Part shown: in pieces, positions 16,290 through 26,000 of the stretch
Numbering within the stretch: position 1 is the stretch's first letter
Layout of the letters: every line of letters begins with the position of its first letter
DNA from: Fen-330 sp050008465
GTDB taxonomy: Bacteria; Acidobacteriota; Terriglobia; Bryobacterales; Bryobacteraceae
Assembly (NCBI GenBank): GCA_050008465.1
Contig: JBEKMO010000015.1
Coordinates: 1-64,000, forward strand
Direction of reading: 5' to 3'
DNA length: 64,000 bases
Notes under the pieces: model-generated
The model's database searches: none
What the model saw: the letters and a program-made list of their open reading frames with translations, nothing else
Told to the model about the DNA's origin: nothing
Made by a program: the position numbers and the translations under genes

Positions 16290-17750
16290 ATGGTGGCGCG
16301 GGTGGCGGCGAGCGTCGAGCGGTACCGGATGTTTGCGCGGGGGCAGCGGGTTGGGGTGGCGGTGTCCGGCGGGGCGGATTCGGTGTGCCTGCTGCATGTG
16401 CTGATCGAGTTGGCGCCGCGGTGGGAACTGCGGCTGAGCATCGTGCACGTGGACCATCGGTTGCGGGGGGAGGAGTCGGAGGGCGACGCCCGGTTTGTTA
16501 GGGAGCTGGGGAGGGAACTGGGGCTGGAGGTCCTCTGCCAGGAAGCCGACGTGCGGCGTATCTCATTGGAGACGGGAGACAACCTGGAGCAGGCGGCGCG
16601 GCGGGTCCGGCAGGGTTTCTTCCTGGGACTGATCCAATCCGGGGTGCTGGACCGGGTGGCGCTGGGCCACACGCGCTCGGACCAGGCTGAGACGGTTCTG
16701 TTCCGCTTCCTGCGGGGGGCGGGGACGGCGGGGCTGGCCGGCATCCGGCCGGTGACGGCGGAGGGGCTGGTGCGCCCGCTGATCGAGGTTGGGCGTGCGG
16801 AAGTCGTTCAGTTTCTGACGGAACGGGGCATCCCCTGGCGGGACGACTCGAGCAACCAGGACCGGAGTTTTGCCCGCAACCGCATCCGGCACGAGCTGCT
16901 GCCGGCGCTGGAGCGGGAGTGGAACCCGGCGCTGGCCGGGATTCTGGCCGGGGTGGCAAAGGTGGCCCAGGACGAAGAGGACTACTGGCGGGCGGTGGTC
17001 GATGAGATGAGGGAAGGGAACCTGCTGGAGCGTCCCCCGGCGGTGCTGTTCCGGGCGGAGTGGCTGGCGGGCCTGCACCCGGCGGTGGCGCGACGGATGG
17101 CGCGGGAAGCCATCCGCAGGGCCAAGGGGGATCTGAGGCGGACCGACTTGCAGCATGTCGAGCAGATTCTAGAGCTTACGCGGAGCCAGCGAAGCTCGGG
17201 GAGGGGGCAAATCCCCGGGCTGGAGGTGCGCCGCTCGTTCGAGTGGGTGCGGCTGGCGCCCGCGGGGCGGGAGGGCGGCGACTACGACATTGAGGCGCCG
17301 GTGCCGGGAAGGTATAAAGTGCCGGGTTCTGGGTGGGAGGTGGCACTGGAATTGCGAGTTCCGGGCGCCCATTGCGGCTATAATAAAGATGAAGGCGAGC
17401 GATTGGACTGGGGCCGGATCCCCGGTACATTACGGCTGCGCAACTGGAGGCCCGGTGATGAGTACCGGCCGCAGGGGCGCGCCGGCGGAATCAGCGTCAA
17501 GAGCTTGTTCCGGGAAGCCAGGGTCCCGCTTTGGGAACGGCGGAAGTGGCCGGTTCTCACGTGTGAAGGGAGAATCATCTGGGTGGCGGGTTTCGGGCCG
17601 GACGCCGAGTTCGCCGCCACAGCGGACAGCCATAGCGCGCTCGAAGTACGCGAAACGCACGATGTTCCGGAATTCGGTGATCGGAAGTCCGGGCGCTGGC
17701 GTCCAATAGATAGAGGCTCCGCCGGTTCCGCAGGCGGGGGAGGTATATGA
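16290..17750 (+). CDS. tilS: tRNA(Ile)-lysidine synthase
   Basis: A 486-residue enzyme that ligates lysine to C34 of the CAU-anticodon isoleucine tRNA so that it reads AUA. The ATP-pyrophosphatase P-loop SGGADS is at residues 26-31. The HVDHRLRGEES block and LGHTRSDQAETVLFRFLRGAG are signature motifs, as is RPLIEVGRAEVVQFLTERGIPWRDDSSN. A C-terminal TilS substrate-binding domain (LRNWRPGDEYRP...VKSLFREARVPLWERRKWPVL) completes it. The ATG at 16290 is chosen because the family N-terminus starts there; an upstream frame extension to 16203 only translates repeat B1. The stop overlaps the ftsH start (ATGA). Confidence 0.95.
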   Translation: MVARVAASVERYRMFARGQRVGVAVSGGADSVCLLHVLIELAPRWELRLSIVHVDHRLRGEESEGDARFVRELGRELGLEVLCQEADVRRISLETGDNLEQAARRVRQGFFLGLIQSGVLDRVALGHTRSDQAETVLFRFLRGAGTAGLAGIRPVTAEGLVRPLIEVGRAEVVQFLTERGIPWRDDSSNQDRSFARNRIRHELLPALEREWNPALAGILAGVAKVAQDEEDYWRAVVDEMREGNLLERPPAVLFRAEWLAGLHPAVARRMAREAIRRAKGDLRRTDLQHVEQILELTRSQRSSGRGQIPGLEVRRSFEWVRLAPAGREGGDYDIEAPVPGRYKVPGSGWEVALELRVPGAHCGYNKDEGERLDWGRIPGTLRLRNWRPGDEYRPQGRAGGISVKSLFREARVPLWERRKWPVLTCEGRIIWVAGFGPDAEFAATADSHSALEVRETHDVPEFGDRKSGRWRPIDRGSAGSAGGGGI

Positions 17751-19657
17751 ATTCGAACGTGAAGACGGCGGTCTTCTGGGTCATCCTGATCATGATCGTG
17801 GGGGTGCTGTGGACGGTCGTCCGGACGGGACAGAAGCGGGCCGACCGCCAGCTCAGCTTCACGCAGTTCGTCAAAGACGTGGCGGACAAGAAGGTGCAGG
17901 CGGTGACGATCACCGGGATGGAAGTGCACGGCAACTACAAGGACGACAACGGGGGCCTGCACGTGCTGATCCCGGCGAATTACCCGGACATCTTCAAGCT
18001 GTTGCAGGACAGCGGAGTCAACGTCGAGATCAAGGAGGCCAACTCCAGCAACTGGGTGAGCGTGATCATCAACACGGTCCCGTTCCTGTTGCTGCTGGCG
18101 TTCTGGATCTTCATGATGCGCCAGATGCAAAGCGGCGGGAACAAGGCGCTGAGCTTCGGCAAGAGCCGGGCGCGGCTGCACTCGTCCCAGCAGAAGAAGG
18201 TGACCTTCAAAGACGTGGCGGGCGTCGAGGAGGCCAAGGAAGAGCTGCAAGAGATCATCGAGTTCCTGAAGGAGCCGCAAAGGTTCCAGAAACTGGGCGG
18301 GCGGATTCCGAAGGGCGTGCTGCTGATCGGCCCTCCGGGAACCGGCAAGACGCTGATGGCGCGGGCGATCGCCGGGGAAGCCAACGTGCCGTTCTTCTCG
18401 ATTTCGGGCTCGGACTTCGTCGAGATGTTCGTGGGCGTGGGGGCGAGCCGGGTTCGCGACCTGTTCGAGCAGGGCAAGAAGAACGCGCCGTGCATCGTCT
18501 TCATCGACGAGATCGACGCCGTGGGGCGGCACCGCGGGGCGGGCCTGGGCGGCGGGCACGACGAGCGCGAGCAGACCTTGAACCAGTTGCTGGTGGAGAT
18601 GGACGGGTTCGAATCCAACGAAGGCGTGATCCTGGTGGCGGCCACCAACCGGCCTGACGTGCTGGACCCGGCGCTGCTGCGGCCCGGGCGGTTCGACCGG
18701 CGGGTGGTGGTGGGACGGCCCGACGTCAGGGGCCGCGAGGCGATCCTGAGGGTGCACACCAAGAAGGTGCCGCTCGGCGACGACGTGGAGCTGATGGTGC
18801 TGGCGCGCGGCACCCCGGGCTTTGCCGGCGCGGACCTGGCCAACCTGGTGAACGAGGCGGCGCTGATCGGGGCGCGGCAGAACCGCAAGGTGGTCACCAT
18901 GGCCGACTTCGAGCTGGCCAAGGACAAGGTGTTGATGGGGGTGGAGCGCAAGTCGCTGATCATCAGCGAGGAGGAGAAGCGCAACACAGCCTATCACGAG
19001 GCCGGGCACGCACTGGTGCTGGTGCTCTCGCCCAACGCCGACCCGGTGCACAAGGTGACCATCATCCCGCGGGGCATGGCGCTGGGCGTTACCATGCAGC
19101 TTCCCGAGGACGACAAGCACTCCTACACCAAGCAGTACCTGGAGACCCAGCTCACCGGCCTGATGGGCGGCCGGATCGCCGAAGAGGTCTTCATGAAGCA
19201 CACGACCACCGGGGCGGGCAACGACATCGAGCGCGCCACGGACCTGGCGCGGAAGATGGTTTGTGAATGGGGCATGAGCGAGCTGGGGCCGCTCAGTTTC
19301 GGCAAGAAGGAAGAGCAGATCTTCCTGGGGCGGGAGATTGCGCAGCATCGCGACTACAGCGAGGCCACCGCCATCCGGATCGATGAAGAGGTGCGGCGGA
19401 TCGTGGGCGAGGCGTACTACCGCGCGCGCAACATCATCGAAGAGCACTCCGACGCCCTGGTGCGGGTGGCCGAGACGCTGCTGGAGCGCGAGGTGCTCGA
19501 CGGAGACGAGATCCGCGCGCTGATCGCGGGCAAGACGCTCGCCCCGATGCCAGCCGTGCCGCCCAAGGATCACGGGCAGACACAGCAGGTGGTCCGGCCG
19601 GAGGGTGGCCGGCGCCTTCCGGGTTTGGTCGAAGGAGAGCGACCTCAGCCGGCCTGA
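17747..19657 (+). CDS. ftsH: ATP-dependent zinc metalloprotease FtsH
   Basis: A 636-residue membrane-bound AAA+ protease that removes misassembled membrane proteins and short-lived regulators. Transmembrane segments lie at about residues 8-25 and 105-123, with the FtsH extracellular domain between them. Walker A GPPGTGKT is at 195-202, Walker B VFIDEIDAVG near 251-260, and the second region of homology ATNRPDVLDPALLRPGRFDR near 299-318. The zinc site HEAGH is at 417-421. All catalytic residues are present. The start overlaps the tilS stop, reproducing the common tilS-ftsH pairing. The stop overlaps the next gene's ATG, so three genes are translationally coupled. Confidence 0.98.
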   Translation: MNSNVKTAVFWVILIMIVGVLWTVVRTGQKRADRQLSFTQFVKDVADKKVQAVTITGMEVHGNYKDDNGGLHVLIPANYPDIFKLLQDSGVNVEIKEANSSNWVSVIINTVPFLLLLAFWIFMMRQMQSGGNKALSFGKSRARLHSSQQKKVTFKDVAGVEEAKEELQEIIEFLKEPQRFQKLGGRIPKGVLLIGPPGTGKTLMARAIAGEANVPFFSISGSDFVEMFVGVGASRVRDLFEQGKKNAPCIVFIDEIDAVGRHRGAGLGGGHDEREQTLNQLLVEMDGFESNEGVILVAATNRPDVLDPALLRPGRFDRRVVVGRPDVRGREAILRVHTKKVPLGDDVELMVLARGTPGFAGADLANLVNEAALIGARQNRKVVTMADFELAKDKVLMGVERKSLIISEEEKRNTAYHEAGHALVLVLSPNADPVHKVTIIPRGMALGVTMQLPEDDKHSYTKQYLETQLTGLMGGRIAEEVFMKHTTTGAGNDIERATDLARKMVCEWGMSELGPLSFGKKEEQIFLGREIAQHRDYSEATAIRIDEEVRRIVGEAYYRARNIIEEHSDALVRVAETLLEREVLDGDEIRALIAGKTLAPMPAVPPKDHGQTQQVVRPEGGRRLPGLVEGERPQPA

Positions 19658-20382
19658 TGCCGCCCTTCCCGGTCTATATCTTCGACGTCGACGGAACACT
19701 GCTGGACTCGGCGGAGGATATCTGCGGAGCCATCCTGGAGGTGCTCGCGGAGACACCCTGGCGGCCTCTGGAAGGCAACCAGGAAGTGCTGGCGGGGCAA
19801 CCGGGGACAGCCTGGGCCGTCCCCACAGCGGACGGCCGAGGCAGTCCCTCGGTTGCGGGGATGGCCGATCTAAAACGCTACGTCGGCGTGCACCTGCTGG
19901 ACATGTTCCGCGAGCTGCTGCCGGGCTACACCGACGCACAGCACGAGGAGCTGATCCGCAATTACCGCACGATCTATCCCGCGCGGCAGCACCGAGCGAC
20001 GCGGGTGTATCCCGGGGTGAGAGAAGCGCTGGAGGCGCTGGGCGGGCGCAAGTCCACGGCCACCACGAAGGCGTCCTCGGCCGCCCAGGCGATTCTGGAG
20101 CAGTTCGGGCTGATCCAGTACTTCGACCACGTGCAGGGGACGGATGGCTTCCCGTATAAGCCAGCCCCGGACGTGATCCACGCCTCTCTAGAGGCCCTTG
20201 GAGCGCGCCCGGAAGACTGCCTGTTTGTGGGCGACTCTCCGACCGACATGGAGGCCGGGCGGCGCGCCGGCGTCAAGATTTGCGCGGTCCGGTACGGCTA
20301 CGGCGATCCGGAAGAACTGGCGCGGTGGCAGCCCGATTACTGGGTGGAGGACCTGAGAGAGCTCGTAGCTTGTAGCCCGTAG
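19657..20382 (+). CDS. HAD-family phosphatase (phosphoglycolate phosphatase-like) with in-frame repeat insertion
   Basis: A 241-residue haloacid-dehalogenase hydrolase. It has motif I FDVDGTLLDS (Asp nucleophile near residue 10), a helical cap, motif III Lys in YKPAPDVIHASLEALG and motif IV VGDSPTDMEAGRRAG, giving the phosphoglycolate phosphatase/PpaX type. Residues about 48-68 (QPGTAWAVPTADGRGSPSVAG) are encoded by the 60-bp family A palindromic repeat. It adds 21 residues to the cap domain without breaking the frame. It is unknown whether the product still works. The ATG overlaps the ftsH stop by one base. Housekeeping phosphatases of this type clear phosphoglycolate or other small phosphate esters. 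Confidence 0.85.
   Translation: MPPFPVYIFDVDGTLLDSAEDICGAILEVLAETPWRPLEGNQEVLAGQPGTAWAVPTADGRGSPSVAGMADLKRYVGVHLLDMFRELLPGYTDAQHEELIRNYRTIYPARQHRATRVYPGVREALEALGGRKSTATTKASSAAQAILEQFGLIQYFDHVQGTDGFPYKPAPDVIHASLEALGARPEDCLFVGDSPTDMEAGRRAGVKICAVRYGYGDPEELARWQPDYWVEDLRELVACSP
19797..19856. repeat. 60-bp palindromic repeat, family A, copy 3 (inside a gene)
   Basis: This copy is virtually identical to copy 1 at 11428-11487, in the same orientation, and is inserted within the HAD phosphatase coding sequence. The surrounding codons give a flanking Ala-Gly pair on both sides, so the net gain is 63 bp, a multiple of three. Confidence 0.92.
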
Positions 20383-20457
20383 CCCGTCGGCGGGGCGTGG
20401 GAGTGCGACCGGGCGGCTGTCTTTCGGGCACTCGACGACAGGCCACAAGCTGCTACC

Positions 20458-21342
20458 ATGTTTTTCATGAACCGCCGCAATTTCCTTAGGAGTGCAGGCG
20501 CGCTTGCCGTTCCGTTTGCCGGCGCAGCCGCGCAGGACGCCAAGTTCCGCATCTCGCTGGCCGAATGGTCGATCCACAGAGCGATTCGAGCGCATACGCT
20601 GTCGAACCTGGATTTCCCGCAGGTGGCGCGGGAACGCTTCGGGATCGAGGGTCTGGAGTTCGTCAACCAACTGTGGGAAGCGCCGACGCAGGAATACCTT
20701 GCGCGCCTGAAGCAGAACATGGCGCGACACGGCTCGAAGGGCGTGCTGATCATGTGCGACGGCGAGGGGATGATGGGGCACTCGGACCCCGCCGCGCGCC
20801 GGAAAGCGGCCGAGAACCACTACAAGTGGGTGGATTACGCCGCCGAACTGGGGTGCCATTCGATCCGCTGCAACATGCACCCCGAGAAGCAGCCCGGGAC
20901 GCCGGCGGAGATCGACGCCTACATCGGCTACTGCGCGGACAGCTTCACCCGGCTGTGCGAGTACGCCAAGCCTCGCGAGCTGAACGTCATCATCGAGAAC
21001 CACGGCGGAATCTCCTCGGACCCCGACGTGGTGGTACACCTGATGAAGACGGTGAACCTGCCCAATTTCGGCACGCTGCCGGATTTCGGCAACTTCCCCA
21101 AGACCACCGACCGCTACGAGGCGGTGCGGAAGCTGATGCCGTACGCCAAGGGAGTCAGCTTCAAGTGCTATGATTTCGGCCCGGACGGACGGGAGACCAC
21201 CATCGACATGGACAAGATGATGAAGATTGTCCTGGACTCCGGGTACCACAACTGGGTCGGAATCGAGTACGAAGGCGAGCGGATGACCGAGTTCGAGGGC
21301 ATCGCTGGGGGCAAGCGGTTCCTGGACCGGATGCTGGGGTAG
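20458..21342 (+). CDS. Secreted TIM-barrel sugar isomerase/epimerase-like protein
   Basis: A 294-residue protein. A twin-arginine-like signal (MNRRNFLRSAGALAVPFAGAAAQ) starts at an internal ATG at 20467; the listed start adds three residues. The rest is a xylose-isomerase-like TIM barrel: YAAELGCHSIRCNMH, LNVIIENHGGISSDP, FGTLPDFGNF and GVSFKCYDF. The Glu, Asp and His metal ligands are visible in IIENHGG and LPDFGNF. Such Tat-exported barrels are abundant in Acidobacteria and Planctomycetes, where substrates are usually undefined. It stands between the tilS-ftsH-phosphatase unit and a convergent sigma-54 activator. Confidence 0.85.
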   Translation: MFFMNRRNFLRSAGALAVPFAGAAAQDAKFRISLAEWSIHRAIRAHTLSNLDFPQVARERFGIEGLEFVNQLWEAPTQEYLARLKQNMARHGSKGVLIMCDGEGMMGHSDPAARRKAAENHYKWVDYAAELGCHSIRCNMHPEKQPGTPAEIDAYIGYCADSFTRLCEYAKPRELNVIIENHGGISSDPDVVVHLMKTVNLPNFGTLPDFGNFPKTTDRYEAVRKLMPYAKGVSFKCYDFGPDGRETTIDMDKMMKIVLDSGYHNWVGIEYEGERMTEFEGIAGGKRFLDRMLG

Positions 21343-21351
21343 GGCGCGCCG

Positions 21352-22893
21352 TCAATTCTTACGCAGGCGGGTCAGCAGGGCGGGATCGATTTTGCTCTTC
21401 ACCGTGCGCCGGTCGAGGCCGAGACGGCTCGCAGCGGCTTGGTAAGTTCCCAACTGGTGGTAGGCGACGGTGCAGTAGCGAGACAGCAGCTCGTCGGCGC
21501 TGAGGCGGACGGTGCCCAGGTCCTGGGCGATTTCGCCGGCGGGATCGGAGGCCGCGGCGCGCGAGGGGCGGTAGTCGCGGCGGATGAGCACGTTCTTCAC
21601 GCATTGTTCGAGCTCGCGGTAGTTGCCGGGCCAGGGATAGCCGGGCTCGAGGCGCCGCTCAATCCAGGCGGTGACTTCGCGCGCCAGTTCCTCACCCTCC
21701 GCTCCGGCGACGCGCCGGGCCATGTAGACCACCAACTCCCGTAGAACCCCCGGGGAATCCGCGAGCTGTTCCGCCAGAGACGGCGTGGCGATCTGGTCCG
21801 AGCACAGGCGGTAGTAGAGATCCTCCCGGAACTCCCTGGCGCGGATGGCCGCGCCCAGATCGCGGTGGGTGGCCGCGATCAGTTTCCCAGCGAACTGCCG
21901 GATCGCGGTCGAGCCCACGGGATGAAAGGTGCGCGTTTCGATCACGCGCAGAAGCTTCACCTGAATGGCGGGATCGAGGTCGCCCAGCTCGTCGAGGAAC
22001 ACCGCGCCGAGCGGAGGGCAAGTTTCCAGCCATCCCTTACGATCCGAGATGGCGCCGGTAAACGATCCGCGGCGGTGGCCGAACAGCTCGGATTCGATTA
22101 GCGCCGGCGAAAGCGCCGAGACGTTGATCGGGAAAAACGAGACTGCGTCGTCGTCGGCGAAGGCAAGCTTGCCGTCGTCGAAGGGAACGTAGCGCGACTG
22201 GGCAATGGCCCGCGCAACCAGCTCCTTCCCCGTGCCGGAAGGCCCGGTGATCAGAGTGGCGAACTCGCCCATGCGCCCGTACAGAGTCCGCCGGTAGCGG
22301 CGCATGTCGTGAGTGAAAACCGACTGCCAGACCGCGGCTCGCAGGCGCGCGGCCGGCATGGAGCCGCCGATGATGTCGCGGTAGATCTGCTCGAAGGCGC
22401 GCTGGATCTGGCGAAAGCACGCGAAGGTATGGAGAGCATCGTGGCGGGTTGGGAACGCGACGCCATCGATGTCGAAGAAATGGCCCCAGCCGGCCAGGAA
22501 CTGGCGGTGGAAGCGCCAGCGGCCGGCGCCGCCCGAAGCGGCCGGGCCGATGCCGGCTTCAAAGAACTGATGGTAGTGGCGCTGGTAGAGAACCTGAAGG
22601 ATCGCGTCCTCGTAGAGCACCAGATCTTGTTCCCGCGCCTGGGCCCGGGCGCTGAGCCGGTCCCGCAGTTGCTCAGCCAAGGGCTCGAGGCGCTCGAAAA
22701 TCCGCCAGACGTTCACGCGGGAGCGTTCCGGGTCGTCGACCGGCAGGCTCCAGACCGGCTCGCCCTCCTGAAAGTCGCTGCCCAGGGCGGCGCGCTCCCA
22801 CTGGGTGCGCTCGGGCAGAAAGGGATTGCAGTAGGCGAGCTGGGAGACGGCGTGAAGAAAGGCGCGCTCTCCAGAAGACAGAAAAGGCATCAT
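21352..22893 (-). CDS. Sigma-54-dependent transcriptional activator
   Basis: A 513-residue enhancer-binding protein. The N-terminal 200 residues do not match a GAF, PAS or receiver domain I can recognise, so the signal is unknown. The AAA+ core has Walker A GPSGTGKE at 217-224, the sigma-54 contact loop GSFTGA at 276-281 (Ser instead of the usual Ala in GAFTGA), Walker B VFLDELGDLD and the R-finger region FREDLYYRL. The C-terminus holds a Fis-like HTH (TYQAAASRLGLDRRTVKSKID). It is divergent from the acyltransferase fusion gene, and two tandem palindromes fill the space just upstream of its ATG, pointing to autoregulation or control of the neighbour. Confidence 0.88.
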   Translation of the reverse strand: MMPFLSSGERAFLHAVSQLAYCNPFLPERTQWERAALGSDFQEGEPVWSLPVDDPERSRVNVWRIFERLEPLAEQLRDRLSARAQAREQDLVLYEDAILQVLYQRHYHQFFEAGIGPAASGGAGRWRFHRQFLAGWGHFFDIDGVAFPTRHDALHTFACFRQIQRAFEQIYRDIIGGSMPAARLRAAVWQSVFTHDMRRYRRTLYGRMGEFATLITGPSGTGKELVARAIAQSRYVPFDDGKLAFADDDAVSFFPINVSALSPALIESELFGHRRGSFTGAISDRKGWLETCPPLGAVFLDELGDLDPAIQVKLLRVIETRTFHPVGSTAIRQFAGKLIAATHRDLGAAIRAREFREDLYYRLCSDQIATPSLAEQLADSPGVLRELVVYMARRVAGAEGEELAREVTAWIERRLEPGYPWPGNYRELEQCVKNVLIRRDYRPSRAAASDPAGEIAQDLGTVRLSADELLSRYCTVAYHQLGTYQAAASRLGLDRRTVKSKIDPALLTRLRKN

Positions 22894-22894
22894 C

Positions 22895-22932
22895 AGTACA
22901 TAGATTGTACTCCTGTATACATCTAGTGTATA
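22895..22932. promoter_or_regulatory. Tandem palindromic operators in a divergent promoter region
   Basis: Two perfect 6-5-6 inverted repeats: AGTACA-TAGAT-TGTACT at 22895-22911 and TATACA-TCTAG-TGTATA at 22916-22932. They share the half-site TACA...TGTA. Their centres are 21 bp apart, two helical turns, so two dimers could bind the same face of the DNA. They lie between the sigma-54 activator start (22893) and the divergent acyltransferase fusion (23007). Confidence 0.65.
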
Positions 22933-23006
22933 TACCCGCTTCGAACCTCAGTGGCAAGTCATTGATTCCATTGGAGGACGCGGTCGGAGTGTCCCGTGCA
23001 TTTACA

Positions 23007-26000
23007 ATGACCGTGAACCACGAACAGGCAACCACTCACCGCGGCTTCGCGGATCTGCTGAAGAACTCCGGCTTCCAGTCCTTCCTGTGGGCCCAGTTTC
23101 TCGGCGCGCTCAACGACAACATCTACAAAATCATCGTCTCGATGCGGGCCGTCCACGTAGCTGCCAAGACCGGATCGAGCGGCGGATATTTGGCGCTGGC
23201 GGGCGCGGTGTTTGTGGTGCCGTTTCTGCTGTTCTCCGGGTATTCCGGCCACCTGGCGGACGCCTACAGCAAGCGCAAGGTGCTGATCTCGGTAAAGGTA
23301 TTCGAGGTCTTGGTCATGGGACTGGGCCTGGCGGCGTTTTTCTCGACGCGCATCGAATTGATGCTGGCGGTGCTGTTCCTGATGGCGCTGCACTCGACCA
23401 TCTTCAGCCCGGCCAAGTACGGCATCGTTCCCGAGATGCTGGCAGACCGGGACCTCTCGCGCGCCAACGCGCTGCTGGAGATGAGCACGTTCGTGGCAAT
23501 CGTGGTGGGAACGTCGCTGGGCTCGTTCCTGTTCACGATTTGGCGGGAGCGGCCCTGGAACATGGGGCTGGCGACTTTGGGCGTGGCTCTGGCCGGGCTC
23601 GCGGCAAGCTTCAAGATCACACGCGTCCGGCCGGCTGGCGCGGCAGGGCCCTTCCAGGCCAACCCGTTCTCCGAGGTCATCACGGGCACGAAGCATCTGC
23701 TCCGGGATCGTCCCTTGTGTCTGACCGTGGCGGCGATCTCTTACTTTTGGTTTCTGGGCGCGCTGTTCCAGATGGACCTGCTGCTGTTCGGCAGTGAAGT
23801 ACTGAAGGTGAGCGACCTGCGGGTAGGGCTGATGGTGACGGCACTGGCGGTGGGCATCGGCGCGGGCAGCATGTTGGCGGGACGACTCTCCGGCGACAAG
23901 GTCGAGCTGGGGCTGGTACCGCTGGGCTCCATTCTGATGGGCCTGTGCTGCTTTGCTCTGTATGCCGCCCGGACGTCTTACGGCTGGTCGGTGGCGGCGC
24001 TCTCGTGGTTGGGTGTTTCGAGCGGGCTGTTCATCGTGCCGCTGAATGCGTACTTGCAGCAGCGGAGCGACGACCGCGAGAAGGGCCGCATCATCGCCAC
24101 CAACAACTTCTACAACACCGTGGGCCTGCTGCTTGCATCCGGCACATTGTGGATGCTGCACGGCCGCCTGCACGTCTCGGCGGCGACACTGGTGCTGCTC
24201 GCCGGAATCGCGACACTGGGGGCGACCGCATACATTGTGAGCGTGGTTCCGGATTTCCTGATCCGGTTCCTGCTCTGGATGCTCACGCACACGCTGTTCC
24301 GGATTCGGATCGTGGGACAGGAGCATGTCCCGTTCCGCGGGCCGGCTCTGCTGGTCGCTAACCACATGTCCCACGTGGACGGATTTCTGATCGGCGCGTG
24401 CCTGCAACGCTTCGTGCGCTTCATGGTTTGGCGGCCGTACTACGAGAGGAAGGCGTTGCACTGGTTTTTCCGTTTGACGAAGGCCATTCCGGTGGGGGCC
24501 GGCGGCCCGCGCGACCTGGTCGCCTCGCTGCGGAAGGCGCGCCAGGAACTGGCCGCGGGGCACGTGGTGTGCATCTTTGCCGAGGGCGCGATCAGCCGCA
24601 CCGGGAACATGCTGCCCTTCAAGCGCGGGTTCGAGAGAATCGTCGAAGGTCTGGACGTGCCGGTGATTCCGGTCCACCTGGACCGGCTCTGGGGCAGCAT
24701 CTTCAGCTTCGAGGGGGGCCGGTTCTTCTGGAAATGGCCGCGGCGGGTGCCCTATCCGGTGACGGTTTCGTTCGGCCGTCCGATGCCGGCCTCGTCCGCC
24801 CCACACGAAGTGCGGCAGGCCATCCTGGAACTGGGCAGCGACGCCGTTGCGCACCGCAAGAACAGCGGGGATCTGCTGCAGCTTCGCTTCGTAAGGGGCG
24901 CGAAACGGAACTGGTCGAAGTTGGCGATGGCCGACTCGAGCGGGCGTGAACTGTCCTACGGACGAGCGCTGGCGGGCAGCTTGCTGCTGGCGGAATGGGT
25001 TAAGAAGCACTGCGCGACCGAGGAGATGGTGGGCTTGCTGCTGCCGTCCTCGATCGGAGGCGCGCTCGCTAATGCGGGCATCACGCTAGCTGGGAAGGCT
25101 CCGGTGAACCTGAATTTCACGGCCGGGCGCGAAGCGATGAATTCGGCCATCGAACAGTGCGGGCTGCGTACGATTCTGACGTCTCGATTGCTGCTGGCGA
25201 AGACCCGCATGGAATTCGTCGGCGGAATGGTGTTTCTCGAAGACATCCTGAAGGAGGCAAGCGCCTGGGCGAAACTGCGGGCGCTCTGGATCGCACGGCT
25301 GGCTCCGGCGCGGCTGTTGGTGGCTTGGTACGGGGGACGGAATCAGACCCCGGATTCGCTGGCCACGGTGATCTTCTCGAGTGGCAGCACAGGAACTCCG
25401 AAAGGCGTGATGCTGTCGCACCACAACGTCATTTCGAATATCGACGCGATGGCCCAGGTCTACTGGATCGGCCCCCGGGACCGGATCGTAGGAGTGCTCC
25501 CCTTTTTCCATTCCTTCGGGTTCACGGTTACGATCTGGCTCCCGCTGCTTACCGGCTGTGGAGTTGCCTATCATCCGAACCCGACCGATGCCAAGGCAAT
25601 CGGCGAGCTGGTGGCGAAATACAAAGGCACGTTCCTGCTCTCGACCCCGACCTTCTGCGCGAGTTACGCACGCAAGTGCGCCAGGCAGGAGTTCGAGAGC
25701 CTGCGCTTCGTGCTGGTGGGCGCCGAGAAGCTGCGCGAATCGGTGGCGAGGACGTTCGCGGAGGTGTTTGACCGGGAACTCCTCGAAGGATATGGGTGCA
25801 CCGAGATGTCGCCAGTGGTGGCGGTCAATGTGCCCGACTATCGCGCAGGCAAGGACACGCAAACCGGGAACAAGCCTGGCACGGTAGGCCATCCGCTTCC
25901 CGGCATCGCGGTGAAAGTGGTGAACCCAGCCACGTTTGAATCCCTGCCGCCCAACCAGGAGGGCCTGCTGTTGGTGAAAGGTGCAAACCGCATGCTGGGC

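Noticed and set aside
17378..19939. 853-codon minus-strand frame opposite tilS and ftsH
   Set aside because: It is antisense to two unambiguous housekeeping genes, His/Pro/Arg-rich, and without domains.
22895..22932. Assignment of the TACA...TGTA sites to a BlaI/CopY-type repressor
   Set aside because: Half-sites are similar, but BlaI/CopY operators have a 2-bp spacer; here the spacer is 5 bp and no such regulator gene is in the window.
22949..22966. Possible sigma-54 promoter TGGCAAGTCATTGATT before the acyltransferase fusion
   Set aside because: The -24 TGGCA is good but the -12 block lacks the required GC at the fixed spacing (TT is one base too close), so it does not satisfy the GG-N10-GC rule.
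22959..25010. 683-codon minus-strand frame opposite the acyltransferase fusion
   Set aside because: It shows the Gln/Arg/His-rich composition of an antisense shadow; the plus-strand gene has clear catalytic motifs.
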